Assembly (NCBI GenBank): GCA_964558415.1
Contig: CAZLDI010000007.1
Span: 62,001-126,000 of the forward strand
Reading direction: 5' to 3'
DNA from: CAZLDI01 sp964558415
GTDB taxonomy: Bacteria; Chloroflexota; Dehalococcoidia; SM23-28-2; RBG-16-64-32
Length of the DNA: 64,000 nt
The translations under genes and the position numbers were made by a program. The first letter of the stretch is position 1. Each line of letters opens with the position of its first letter. The notes beneath the pieces were generated by a model. It was not told the DNA's origin, ran no database searches, and worked only from the letters and a program-made list of their open reading frames with translations. Below are positions 32,236-39,610 of this stretch, piece by piece.

Positions 32236-32358
32236 GGAGCAGCGATGCGCGCTATCAGCTGATGAGCTCACACTCCGCCGCCCGGGATGATCCACGGAAT
32301 TGGCACAGATGTACACGGAGAATGAGCCGCTCGGCTACCCGCAGATGAGAGTAGATGG

Positions 32359-33264
32359 ATGCCACGCATAGACTACGGCGGCGGGCTGACTATCGACGCG
32401 CCGGAGGGGATGACCGTCCTTGAGACGTCGATCCAGCATGGGCTGGAGCACAGGGCCGCCTGCGGCGGACAGGAGCGCTGCACCACCTGTCGAATCGAAA
32501 TACTTGACGGTACTGAGAACTGCCCGCCGAGCACGGCCGGCGAGCGCGAGGTCCTGGAGCTCGGAGGCTTTGGGGAAGACATCCGGCTCGGCTGCTCTCT
32601 CAGGCCATCGGGCGATATCAAGATCCGGCTTCTCGTCCGCGAGAGGATCGGTAAAGAAGACCTGCGACCGGAGGGGATGGCGCGAGAACGGGAGGTGGCC
32701 GTTTTGTTCGCGGATATCCGCAACTTCACCGCCTTCTCAGAGAATCACCTCGCTTTCGACGTCCTGCATCTTCTCAACCGCTACTTCGACCGTATGGGCA
32801 CTATCATCGACTTCAATCGCGGCGAAGTGATTGCCTTCCTGGGAGACGGAATCGTCGCCTTCTTCGAGGGCGGCGACCCGACGCGAGCGGCAGTCGCCGC
32901 CACGCGGTGCGCCACCCAGATGCTCAAGGGCGCGCAGGCATTCTCGCGCTACTCAACTGAGCACTTCGGTTTCGATGTGCGGACCGGCATTGGCATCGCC
33001 TTCGGCCCGGCGGTGATCGGCGAGGTCGGGTACTACCGCAACACCCGTCCGAACTGTATCGGCGACGTGGTGAACACCGCGTCGCGCGTACAGGACGCAA
33101 CGAAGGAACACGGCGCGTCTCTCCTGGTGACGGACGCCATCCGCAAGCTAGCCGAAGGCAAGTTCGAGTTCGGGCGCGAGTTTACCTGCGAGCTGCGCGG
33201 CAAGGAGGGAGAGCATCAGTTGTACGAAGTGCTGCGGGAGAAGCGAAGTCGCGCTCGTGCTTGA
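32359..33264 (+). CDS. [2Fe-2S] ferredoxin domain fused to class III nucleotide cyclase
   Basis: 301 residues. Domain 1 (1-95) is a plant-type [2Fe-2S] ferredoxin with Cys35, Cys41 and Cys44 in ACGGQERCTTC and Cys79 in RLGCSL. Domain 2 (about 110-300) is a class III cyclase with metal Asp119 (LFADIRNF) and Asp163 (LGDGIVAFF), and the transition-state Asn239 and Arg243 in GDVVNTASR, so it should be active. The fusion suggests that cluster redox state or intactness controls cyclic nucleotide synthesis in the cytoplasm. The next gene codes for a Rieske [2Fe-2S] protein, a possible redox partner. The start at 32359 has no strong ribosome binding site. Confidence 0.9.
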   Translation: MPRIDYGGGLTIDAPEGMTVLETSIQHGLEHRAACGGQERCTTCRIEILDGTENCPPSTAGEREVLELGGFGEDIRLGCSLRPSGDIKIRLLVRERIGKEDLRPEGMAREREVAVLFADIRNFTAFSENHLAFDVLHLLNRYFDRMGTIIDFNRGEVIAFLGDGIVAFFEGGDPTRAAVAATRCATQMLKGAQAFSRYSTEHFGFDVRTGIGIAFGPAVIGEVGYYRNTRPNCIGDVVNTASRVQDATKEHGASLLVTDAIRKLAEGKFEFGREFTCELRGKEGEHQLYEVLREKRSRARA

Positions 33265-33387
33265 CGCTGCGTTGTGACACGGGTCACAGGCAAAAGGCGG
33301 GAGGAGGTCTATCATGCGAGCGGGCCGCGCGGTGGCAAGGAGAACTTCGCCGCTCCCGACGCAGGGAGGGAAGGGCCAGGTGACAAG

Positions 33388-35127
33388 ATGAGACTCATGG
33401 AAGCTGAACGGAAGGCAAGCGTCGACGTCTGCCCCCTCGAAGAGCTTCAGCGCGAGCGCGTGAAGGTCGTCTCGGCGGAGGGGCGCGTAATCGCGGTGTT
33501 CTACGAGGAAGGGAAGCTCTACGCGCTGGACAACCGCTGCCCGCACATGGGCTTCCCGTTGAATCGCGGGACTGTGAAGGACGGCATCCTGACCTGCCAC
33601 TGGCACCACGCGAAGTTCGATCTCGCCGGGGGCTGCACGTTCGACCCTTTCGCGGACGACGTGACGCGCTTCCATGTGGAGGAGCGCGAGCGCACGGTCT
33701 GGCTCGATCCGAGGCCGATCGAGGAGGACCGGCGCGTACACTGGCTGGGCAAACTCGACGAGGGGCTGGAACAGAACCTGCGATTAGTGCTGGCGAAGAG
33801 CGTGATCGGCCTCGAGGGGCTCGACGCGACGCGAGATATTCTGACCAAGGCGGCGCTCTTCGGGATACGCAACCGGGTGTCGGGCTGGAGCAGCGGCCTC
33901 TCGATTATGACGGGGATGGCAAACGTGCTGCCGTCGCTCGACGAAGCCGACCGGCCTCTGGCGCTGTACCAGGGACTCGTGCACGTCGCCCGGACGACCG
34001 AGGGGCAGCCTCCGAGCTTCGATCTCGAAGCACTTAACACAGATGAGAAGCGGCCGGCGCGCTATCTCGACTGGTTCCGGCGCTTCATCGAGGTGCGGGC
34101 GGAGGACGCGGCGGAGCGGACGCTGCGCACGGCGATCCGCATCGGGCTGCCAGAGCGGGCGGTGGCAGACATGGTTTTCGCTGCCTGTACCGACCACCTC
34201 TTCCTGAACGAGGGGCACTCACTGGACTTCGCGAACAAGGCGTTCGAGCTGCTGGACCACATCGGCTGGGAGCACGCAGAGGAGGTGCTGGTCTCGCTCA
34301 TCCCCGACTTCATCCAGGCGACGCGAATGGAAGAGACGTCGCCCTGGCGGCACCCAGTCAACTTACCGGAGCTACTGGGCGAGGTCTACCAGCAGCTCGA
34401 TGCGGCGATCGATGAGGGCGGCGGGAAGCTGAACGGATGGGCTGAACACCAAGCGCTGGCGGAGCAGATACTGGACGGCGAGCCGAAGGAGACGCTCGCT
34501 GCGATGCTAGACGCTGTGCGGCAGGGTGCGCCGCTGACGGAGCTTTCGGCGACAGTGGCGTACGCGGCGGTGCGGCGACCGGTGCACTTCCGCGTGACGA
34601 ACGAGTTCGCCGACTGGGACACGATCCACCACACGTTCACGTACGCCAACGGCGTCGACCAGGCGGTGCGGCGGGCGCCGTCAAAGCTGCTGGCGCGCGG
34701 CATCTTCGACGGGGCAATGTCGGTTTACCTGGAGCGATTCCTCAACGTCCCCAAGCAGCCTATACCGACGCCCTCGGGTGGCACGGCCAGTCGTGGGGAA
34801 ATATTGGCCTCATTCGACGAGCAAGGGAAGGTGGATGAGGCGGCGCAGCAGGTGGCGGACGCGATCGCCGCGGGGAATCAGAGCGAAATAATTGGGACAC
34901 TGGGCCACGCGTTGCTGCGGGAGGACGCGCACTTCCACCAGTTCCAGATCTACGAAGCGGGACTCCGCCAGTACGGCAACTTCGGTAATACACCGCTGGG
35001 TGACCACGTTCTCATCGGGACGACGCGCTTTCTGGCGGCGCGCTCACCGACGGTGCGGGCGACACCGCAGACGTACGACATCGCGGCGCGGCTGCATCGG
35101 GGAGAGTCCCTGCACGGGGAGGATTAA
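33388..35127 (+). CDS. Rieske [2Fe-2S] protein with large helical C-terminal domain
   Basis: 579 residues from ATG 33388 (AGGTGA site upstream). The Rieske domain (about 10-110) has the ligands Cys51-x-His53 in RCPHMGFPLN and Cys70-x2-His73 in LTCHWHH. The remaining 460 residues are helical and contain many His (DTIHHTFTYANGVDQAVRR, EDAHFHQFQIYEAGLRQYG), reminiscent of questin-oxidase-like proteins, so a second metal or substrate site is possible. No membrane helix is present. It lies 123 bp after the ferredoxin-cyclase gene. The family is widespread but, to my knowledge, without assigned function. Confidence 0.8.
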   Translation: MRLMEAERKASVDVCPLEELQRERVKVVSAEGRVIAVFYEEGKLYALDNRCPHMGFPLNRGTVKDGILTCHWHHAKFDLAGGCTFDPFADDVTRFHVEERERTVWLDPRPIEEDRRVHWLGKLDEGLEQNLRLVLAKSVIGLEGLDATRDILTKAALFGIRNRVSGWSSGLSIMTGMANVLPSLDEADRPLALYQGLVHVARTTEGQPPSFDLEALNTDEKRPARYLDWFRRFIEVRAEDAAERTLRTAIRIGLPERAVADMVFAACTDHLFLNEGHSLDFANKAFELLDHIGWEHAEEVLVSLIPDFIQATRMEETSPWRHPVNLPELLGEVYQQLDAAIDEGGGKLNGWAEHQALAEQILDGEPKETLAAMLDAVRQGAPLTELSATVAYAAVRRPVHFRVTNEFADWDTIHHTFTYANGVDQAVRRAPSKLLARGIFDGAMSVYLERFLNVPKQPIPTPSGGTASRGEILASFDEQGKVDEAAQQVADAIAAGNQSEIIGTLGHALLREDAHFHQFQIYEAGLRQYGNFGNTPLGDHVLIGTTRFLAARSPTVRATPQTYDIAARLHRGESLHGED

Positions 35128-35174
35128 GGAGGCTAGTTGGTCCAAGAACTGCTTCGGGTTCACGCGCCCGCGGA

Positions 35175-35264
35175 CGGGCGTTCGCGTCAAGGAAGCCTCC
35201 GTTCGTGAACGTGATTATGGACCAGGAGCCGCCTGGGATCATGGGCGAGTACGAGTTTATGTAG
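35175..35264 (+). pseudogene. diverged remnant of the 3' end of a ThDP-enzyme gene
   Basis: Thirty codons, reading RAFASRKPPFVNVIMDQ then EPPGIMGEYEFM and a stop, are nearly identical to the end of the ThDP enzyme at 32235 (RAFASGKPACVNVIMDQ, EPPGIMGGYEFM). Similarity continues about 15 bp past the stop. Substitutions such as CVN to FVN show it is not a very recent copy. It is either the tail of a lost paralog or a duplication made when the two genes in between were inserted. Confidence 0.85.
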
Positions 35265-35298
35265 GGAGAGGCGGTGCCCCGCGGCGGAGAGTAGTCTC

Positions 35299-35331
35299 CC
35301 GCTCATCCTACGAGTGCCTCAGGATGAGCGG
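35299..35331. repeat. palindromic repeat R2
   Basis: CCGCTCATCCT ... AGGATGAGCGG with an 11-nt centre. Together with the ThDP tail remnant it fills most of the gene-free stretch 35128-35443; the rest contains a pair of matching GCCTGAGG/CCTCAGG arms at 35353-35388. Confidence 0.75.
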
Positions 35332-35443
35332 TGGTAGCCTCTCTGACCGCCGCCTGAGGTGACGCCTTTCGCTTGCGCGCCTCAGGACCCACCTGTAATC
35401 TTCTCAACATCGGTTCGACGAGCTATCCATCTGGAGGTACGCT

Positions 35444-35784
35444 ATGGGAAAGCTGAATTGCATCGTCATCGACTGCGCGGACCCCGACAAGGCCTCGCAA
35501 TTCTGGGCGCAGGCGCTCGAAGGGTACGAGATCGACAAACAGCCGTGGGGCATCTCGATGAGTCCGACTCTGATCCGCTGATCTACTTCGAGGTCGTGCC
35601 GGAGGGTAAGGCCGTGAAGAACCGCCTGCACATCAACATCCGTTCCGCGGACCGAGGGGTGGAGGTGAAGCGGCTCGTCTCGCTCGGCGCGACGGAGATC
35701 GAGGAGATGAGCCCGGGCGGCGGCTACGTCTGGACGAACATGAAGGACGTCGAGGGGAACGAGTTCTGCGTGTCGCAGGCTTAG
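35444..35784 (+). pseudogene. VOC/glyoxalase-family gene broken by a frameshift
   Basis: The ATG at 35444 with an upstream CTGGAGG site starts MGKLNCIVIDCADPDKASQF, the usual beginning of a VOC-superfamily protein, but this frame stops at 35579-35581. The rest of the domain continues in a second frame from about 35553: DPLIYFEVVPEGKAVKNRLH, then VKRLVSLGATEIEEM and DVEGNEFCVSQA to the stop at 35784. Joined at about PWG/GHLDE the two parts make a normal domain of about 113 residues. A single indel near 35553-35565, or an assembly error there, explains the break. Four bp before the next gene. Confidence 0.75.
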
Positions 35785-35788
35785 CCGC

Positions 35789-36361
35789 ATGACAGCGGCC
35801 GACGTTCAGCGGCTCGCTGAGGCCGCGATGACCGGCGACGCAAACACCGTCCGACTTATTCTCGCGGAGGAGCCCGGATCGGCGGGCGAGTACACGGACG
35901 AGGGCTGGACGGCGCTGCACCTCGCGGCGACGCCGGAGGTCGCAGGACTCCTGCTGGACGCGGGCGCGGACATCCGAGCGCAGAACCGGCACAGGTTCGC
36001 GGGGCCGGGGAACAGCCCGCTGCACGGCGCGACGTACTTAAACCGGGTGGAGGTCGTGCGCTTCCTGCTGGCGCGCGGGGCGGATGCCAACGCCCGCGAC
36101 AACGCGGGGCTGACGGCGCTGCACCTGGCCGCCGGTAACGGCTGGTTGGAGTGCGCGCGCGTGTTGCTTGGTGGCGGCGCGGACGCTATGGTCCGCACGA
36201 ACCGCGAGGGCGTGCCGAAGGCGTGGCGCGAGGTAACACCGCTGGACGTGCTGTCGTCTACCGGACGGAAGCGGGATGATGGGTCGGAGGTGCCGACGGA
36301 CGTGAACGTGGCTATAGGGGAGCTGCTGGCAGCGTACGGAGCGCAGGAGCAAGTGACATGA
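35789..36361 (+). CDS. ankyrin-repeat protein
   Basis: 190 residues with about four ankyrin repeats: DVQRLAEAAMTGDANTVRLI, DEGWTALHLAATPEVAGLLL, NSPLHGATYLNRVEVVRFLL and AGLTALHLAAGNGWLECARV, each with the TALHLAA or SPLHGA core. No signal peptide is present; it is a cytoplasmic interaction module. The stop overlaps the start of a small membrane protein gene (ATGA), so the ankyrin protein may regulate or bind it. It follows the broken VOC gene by 4 bp, probably in the same operon. Confidence 0.9.
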   Translation: MTAADVQRLAEAAMTGDANTVRLILAEEPGSAGEYTDEGWTALHLAATPEVAGLLLDAGADIRAQNRHRFAGPGNSPLHGATYLNRVEVVRFLLARGADANARDNAGLTALHLAAGNGWLECARVLLGGGADAMVRTNREGVPKAWREVTPLDVLSSTGRKRDDGSEVPTDVNVAIGELLAAYGAQEQVT

Positions 36362-36579
36362 AACGAGCGAACTGGGGTGATCCGAAGTTGAGATACGCCA
36401 CTATGGGCGGCTGTATCGGGCTGGCGATCAGCCTCTCCCGCGGGATCGCTGATGGGCAGGACATTGGGCTGCTGACCATCGTAACGCTCGTCTCGGGGAC
36501 GGTGGGCGTGGGGATCGGTTGGGTGGCGGGGTGGGTGGTGTCACTGCTGCGGCCGGGTGGCGGAGGGCGGAGGGAGTGA
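36358..36579 (+). CDS. small two-helix membrane protein
   Basis: 73 residues with two predicted membrane helices (about 16-29, GGCIGLAISLSRGIA, weak; and 38-63, LLTIVTLVSGTVGVGIGWVA). Gly-rich helices, basic ends (MKRANW, GGGGRRE). It overlaps the ankyrin gene by four bases. No family is recognised; coupling suggests function together with the ankyrin protein. Confidence 0.65.
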   Translation: MKRANWGDPKLRYATMGGCIGLAISLSRGIADGQDIGLLTIVTLVSGTVGVGIGWVAGWVVSLLRPGGGGRRE

Positions 36580-36604
36580 GGAGATGGAGGCCCGTGGCGC
36601 GCCG

Positions 36605-37018
36605 TCAGGCAGCCGGCTCCACGCGGGTGATGCCTGGCAGGCGGTCGAAGTCCGTGTCCCAGGTGTAGATTTCCGAGAGGCGCTGGGAACGCATGAAGGC
36701 GGCGTTGTACGCGTCCGCAAACGACAGACGGGTTGTCGCGTAGACATCCAGCGCTTCGTAGTAAGTTTGCTTATCGGCGATTCGGACGTTCGGTAGCGCA
36801 AGGACGTACTGCAGGTCGTCCCGGATCTTTGCTCTGGGGACCACGTAGCTCTTCTCGAGGATGAAGACTGTCTCAAAGATGACCATCGGTGAGACGGTCA
36901 CCTGTTCTTCCCCAGCTTCCACGCGCAGAAGCAGCGCCACCACCCGCGACGCCTTCTCTTCATCGTCACGGGTGAGAAGGCGGACGAGGATGTTGGTATC
37001 AAGGAAGCGGTGCGCCAT
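36605..37018 (-). CDS. PIN-domain toxin VapC (second module)
   Basis: 137 residues from the ATG at 37018 (MAHRFLDTNILVRLLTRDDE). Acidic ligands: Asp7, Glu in SPMVIFETVFILEKSY, Asp in RLSFADAYNAAFM and Asp in YTWDTDFDRL. A longer frame continuing upstream overlaps the antitoxin gene and is not used. Similar in layout to the module at 29716-30383 but clearly diverged. A ribonuclease toxin neutralised by the AbrB-type protein encoded 4 bp upstream. Confidence 0.9.
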   Translation of the reverse strand: MAHRFLDTNILVRLLTRDDEEKASRVVALLLRVEAGEEQVTVSPMVIFETVFILEKSYVVPRAKIRDDLQYVLALPNVRIADKQTYYEALDVYATTRLSFADAYNAAFMRSQRLSEIYTWDTDFDRLPGITRVEPAA

Positions 37019-37022
37019 GATC

Positions 37023-37280
37023 CTACCGCTCAGTCTCGGACAGTACTTCCTCGGCCACTCCCCGTTCGAACTCTTCGCGCAATTGTCGGAAGTCTTCGGG
37101 CCTGCTGCGCGGTGAGACTGAGCCGTACATCGCAAGAATCCCCGACGCCTTCCTCAGCCTCGCGGTCTCCCCGTCGATCTCGAAGGCGATCTTATCTCGC
37201 GGCTTGAGGCCCAGCCGCAAGCGGATCTCCTTGGGTATAGTCACTTGGCCTTTCACTGTTAATGTCGTTTGTTTCAGCAT
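37023..37280 (-). CDS. AbrB/MazE-fold antitoxin (second VapB)
   Basis: 85 residues from the ATG at 37280; ATG 37289 is an alternative, with a GAGGG site that suits the former better by spacing. DNA-binding part: TTLTVKGQVTIPKEIRLRLG and LKPRDKIAFEIDGETARL. C-terminal toxin-binding part: SRPEDFRQLREEFERGVAEE. The core KPRDK(V/I)AF is shared with the first antitoxin, so cross-talk is possible. A short palindrome AGTAATACT lies at 37322-37330. Confidence 0.88.
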   Translation of the reverse strand: MLKQTTLTVKGQVTIPKEIRLRLGLKPRDKIAFEIDGETARLRKASGILAMYGSVSPRSRPEDFRQLREEFERGVAEEVLSETER

Positions 37281-37399
37281 ACGCTCCATACCCTCTATCC
37301 GTAGCAATACCGTCTTCTATCAGTAATACTATCACATGCCGGGTCGACGCAGTTGAGATGTGGGCGGGCATGCCTGAACGCCCGGGGCGCGGCCTGATC

Positions 37400-37478
37400 C
37401 ACCACGCCGCCAACCCCAGATTCCTTCGCGGCGAGAGTAATCGCAGGTTGCGAGCGTTGGGGCGCTCAGAATGACAGA
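37400..37478. repeat. dispersed repeat R1
   Basis: CCCCAGATTCCTTCGCGGCG ... GGCGCTCAGAATGACAGAGG, between the second vapBC and the terminator hairpins. Confidence 0.75.
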
Positions 37479-37488
37479 GGGAGCCGGG

Positions 37489-37535
37489 CTCCGCGGGAAA
37501 GCGGAGCGCCCCCCGGCGTCCGGAGCGGGGGGCGC
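37489..37535 (-). terminator. double hairpin downstream of the diiron protein gene
   Basis: In the gene's direction: GCGCCCCCCG-10 nt-CGGGGGGCGC (37535-37506), directly followed by CTCCGC-6 nt-GCGGAG (37506-37489). The first stem starts 40 nt after the stop at 37576. No U-tract, but the stems are very stable. Confidence 0.6.
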
Positions 37536-37575
37536 TTTGGGGTTATCCGCCTCGCGCTGAGGGGGGCGGGAGGCG

Positions 37576-38655
37576 CTAGTTGTCGAGGAACTGCTTGAGC
37601 ATCGGGCTCATGCGCTCGCGGCGGTCGCCGAGGCCGGAGACCTTTAGGCGATGCATGTACTCGTTGACGCGCTTGCGCTGGACCTGCATGGACAGTTGGA
37701 CGCCCTTGTCGATGTTCTTGATGCCGCCGCCCATAAGGATGGCGAGGGCCTCGAAAAGAGCGAAGCTGCGGTCGTCGGCGGTCGGGTCCGGCGTGAGGGT
37801 TGCCTCAACCTTGTCCAGGTAGTGGTGGATCTCCTCGCGCCGCCAGGGCTCGGTGTCCAGAACGTACTTCAGGTGCATGACGCCGAAGCCGAGGTGTCGC
37901 GACTCATCCTGGCCGCACATGCGGAAGATGCGCTTCTCGGCGTCGTTCTGGCCGATGTACTCGCCCATGCGGAACATGGACTGGACGAAACCTTCAGCGG
38001 CGACGTGCATGATGGCGGACATCTCGGTGAAGTCCTGGGCGTCGATGATGACGCGGAGGCCCTGCTGGGGGAGGGAGGAGAGGAGACCACCGCCGTTGGC
38101 GAGGGCGCGCTTGCGGAAGACGTCCAGGTGGCGGGCTTCGTCCATGATCTGGGAGATGAGGAAGAGCTTAACCTCGTGGTGCTCGCTGTTGATCTTGGGA
38201 AGCCACTGGCCGGGGGTGTCGCCGGCGATGAACTCGACCTCGGTAAGCATCGTGCAGAGCTGGCACATCGCGCGCTCCATGTCGTCCGGGAGCGGCTGGA
38301 TCTCGTCCCAGGGGATGTCCGTGGCGGATGACCACTGGCGCTGAACCGCCTCTTCGTAGAGGAGGCGCGCGTTCTCGGAGTAGACGTCCGCGGCGTGAGA
38401 GTAGGTGCCCGGGACGCGTGGCGCATCAGGGCGGGCTTTGGAGCCGCGGGCGCGGATAGAACGGTTGTCGCTGTCGGCGGGGACCTCACCAGCGGGCCCG
38501 ATCTCGATCTCGTCCAGAGTGAGGCCGCGCTTGCCGGGCTTCGCGCGCATGCCCCAGGGGTGGCCGTTTTCGTCAAGGTTGAGCCAGCTGAGATCCAGGG
38601 GCTGTACTTCGGCGGGCTCGCGGAGCTTCTCGAGGATGTTGACATCGATAGCCAT
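37576..38655 (-). CDS. ferritin-like diiron protein (putative oxygenase)
   Basis: 359 residues, helical. The two E-x-x-H pairs expected for a carboxylate-bridged diiron site are present: DEARHLDVF and DESRHLGFG, with further Glu candidates in MLTEVEFIAGD and VAAEGFVQSMF. This places it with ferritin-like oxygenases or R2-like proteins; substrate unknown. The N-terminal 90 residues are polar and Pro-rich. A monocistronic unit ending in strong hairpins. Upstream, 38700-38760 is AT-rich and probably holds the promoter. The homologous function cannot be told from the sequence alone. Confidence 0.8.
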   Translation of the reverse strand: MAIDVNILEKLREPAEVQPLDLSWLNLDENGHPWGMRAKPGKRGLTLDEIEIGPAGEVPADSDNRSIRARGSKARPDAPRVPGTYSHAADVYSENARLLYEEAVQRQWSSATDIPWDEIQPLPDDMERAMCQLCTMLTEVEFIAGDTPGQWLPKINSEHHEVKLFLISQIMDEARHLDVFRKRALANGGGLLSSLPQQGLRVIIDAQDFTEMSAIMHVAAEGFVQSMFRMGEYIGQNDAEKRIFRMCGQDESRHLGFGVMHLKYVLDTEPWRREEIHHYLDKVEATLTPDPTADDRSFALFEALAILMGGGIKNIDKGVQLSMQVQRKRVNEYMHRLKVSGLGDRRERMSPMLKQFLDN

Positions 38656-38801
38656 GCTGAGGTCCTTCCTCCCCGCCGGGGCGGGTGCTTAGCGGATACT
38701 AAGTTACGAGTTTTTTCTATCATACAAGACGGTCGCTGTCAACGGAAAATTACAGGGTCTAGAGGGAGATTTCAACATTAGAGGTGTCCAGAACAGGCAG
38801 T

Positions 38802-38807
38802 TATACT
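38802..38807 (+). promoter_or_regulatory. -10 box (TATACT) of the 101-aa membrane protein gene
   Basis: TATACT ends 9 nt before the ATG at 38817; another likely leaderless start. Confidence 0.45.
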
Positions 38808-38816
38808 GAAGGTGTG

Positions 38817-39122
38817 ATGCTGGAGCGAGAGCGCGGTCTGGGCGGCGATATCCGTGGGGCGGAACACGGCGACTACACGGACTGGGATAACCCCGAGGAT
38901 ATCGAAGACGCCCCCGAGGGGTACTACGATGAGGACGACGAGGATGATGGCTCGTACGTACCGGAGCCGGGCGACGCCGACTACGACCTTTCAGAAGCGG
39001 CCGGCTATGCGGACTGGGAGGCGCCGGAGCGGGAGACGCCGTTCCCTCAATGGCTGATAGTTGCGATCTCGATCGCTCTGGTACTCGCTATCCTGGTCCC
39101 TGTGCTGTTACAAGCGAGGTGA
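38817..39122 (+). CDS. acidic tail-anchored membrane protein, 101 aa
   Basis: MLERERGLGGDIRGAEH is followed by about 55 very acidic residues (PEGYYDEDDEDDGSYVPEPG) and a single C-terminal membrane helix (WLIVAISIALVLAILVPVLL) that ends four residues before the C-terminus. No signal peptide, so it is probably tail-anchored with the acidic part in the cytoplasm. Family not recognised. An in-frame extension to 38784 lies upstream of the -10 box and is not used. Convergent with the small gene at 39142. Confidence 0.65.
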   Translation: MLERERGLGGDIRGAEHGDYTDWDNPEDIEDAPEGYYDEDDEDDGSYVPEPGDADYDLSEAAGYADWEAPERETPFPQWLIVAISIALVLAILVPVLLQAR

Positions 39123-39141
39123 GCGGCCCGACGCAGAGTGT

Positions 39142-39363
39142 TCAGGGGGTGGGGGCGGGCTCTACCGGTGAGCCGGCCGGGGCTTCTATTTCAACTTCCA
39201 CATAGGGGTTACCGTAGCGGTCACGCTTCATCTCGGCAGCGCGCACCCGACCACGGAAGAGGCGGTTGCCCTCCCAGTAGGACATCTCCTGACCGACGAG
39301 CGTCGGCACGAAGGCTTTGATGCCTTTTTCGTCGAAGGCGAAGCGCAGATCGAGGGTCGACAT
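39142..39363 (-). CDS. small beta-rich protein of unknown function
   Basis: 73 residues from ATG 39363 (MSTLDLRFAFDEKGIKAFVP); ATG 39375 is possible. Contains LVGQEMSYWEGNRLFRGRVR and RYGNPYVEVEIEA, which suggests a small beta-barrel. No ribosome binding site is obvious and no family is recognised. Divergent from the glycosyltransferase gene. Confidence 0.45.
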   Translation of the reverse strand: MSTLDLRFAFDEKGIKAFVPTLVGQEMSYWEGNRLFRGRVRAAEMKRDRYGNPYVEVEIEAPAGSPVEPAPTP

Positions 39364-39465
39364 TCTGTAGAACATGATAGGACGATTGGAGGTTACAGGC
39401 CAGAATACCGGGCAAGGGCACACACTCTCAGGTCCGGCCGGTGTGGCGTGGTTCACGGCGTGACG

Positions 39466-39610
39466 TATAATGGCGCCTGGTAGTTAGCAGAGGCGACGTC
39501 TCGGGCTGCCCGGGCAGCCACACGAGTTATCGGCCACCCCACCAAGGCGGCGGCCGCGAAGAACCCAAGGAACCTAAATCGAATAGAGCAACGACTGTAG
39601 GGAGGTCGCT
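39466..39610 (+). promoter_or_regulatory. promoter and 5' leader of the GT4 gene
   Basis: TATAAT at 39466-39471, then a leader of about 133 nt with the hairpin GGCTGCCCGGGCAGCC (39506-39521), ending in a GGGAGGT ribosome binding site. The length and hairpin leave room for post-initiation control. Confidence 0.45.

Noticed and set aside
30616..32316. 566-codon minus-strand frame opposite the ThDP enzyme
   Set aside because: Arg/His-rich antisense frame; the plus strand carries the conserved ThDP motifs.
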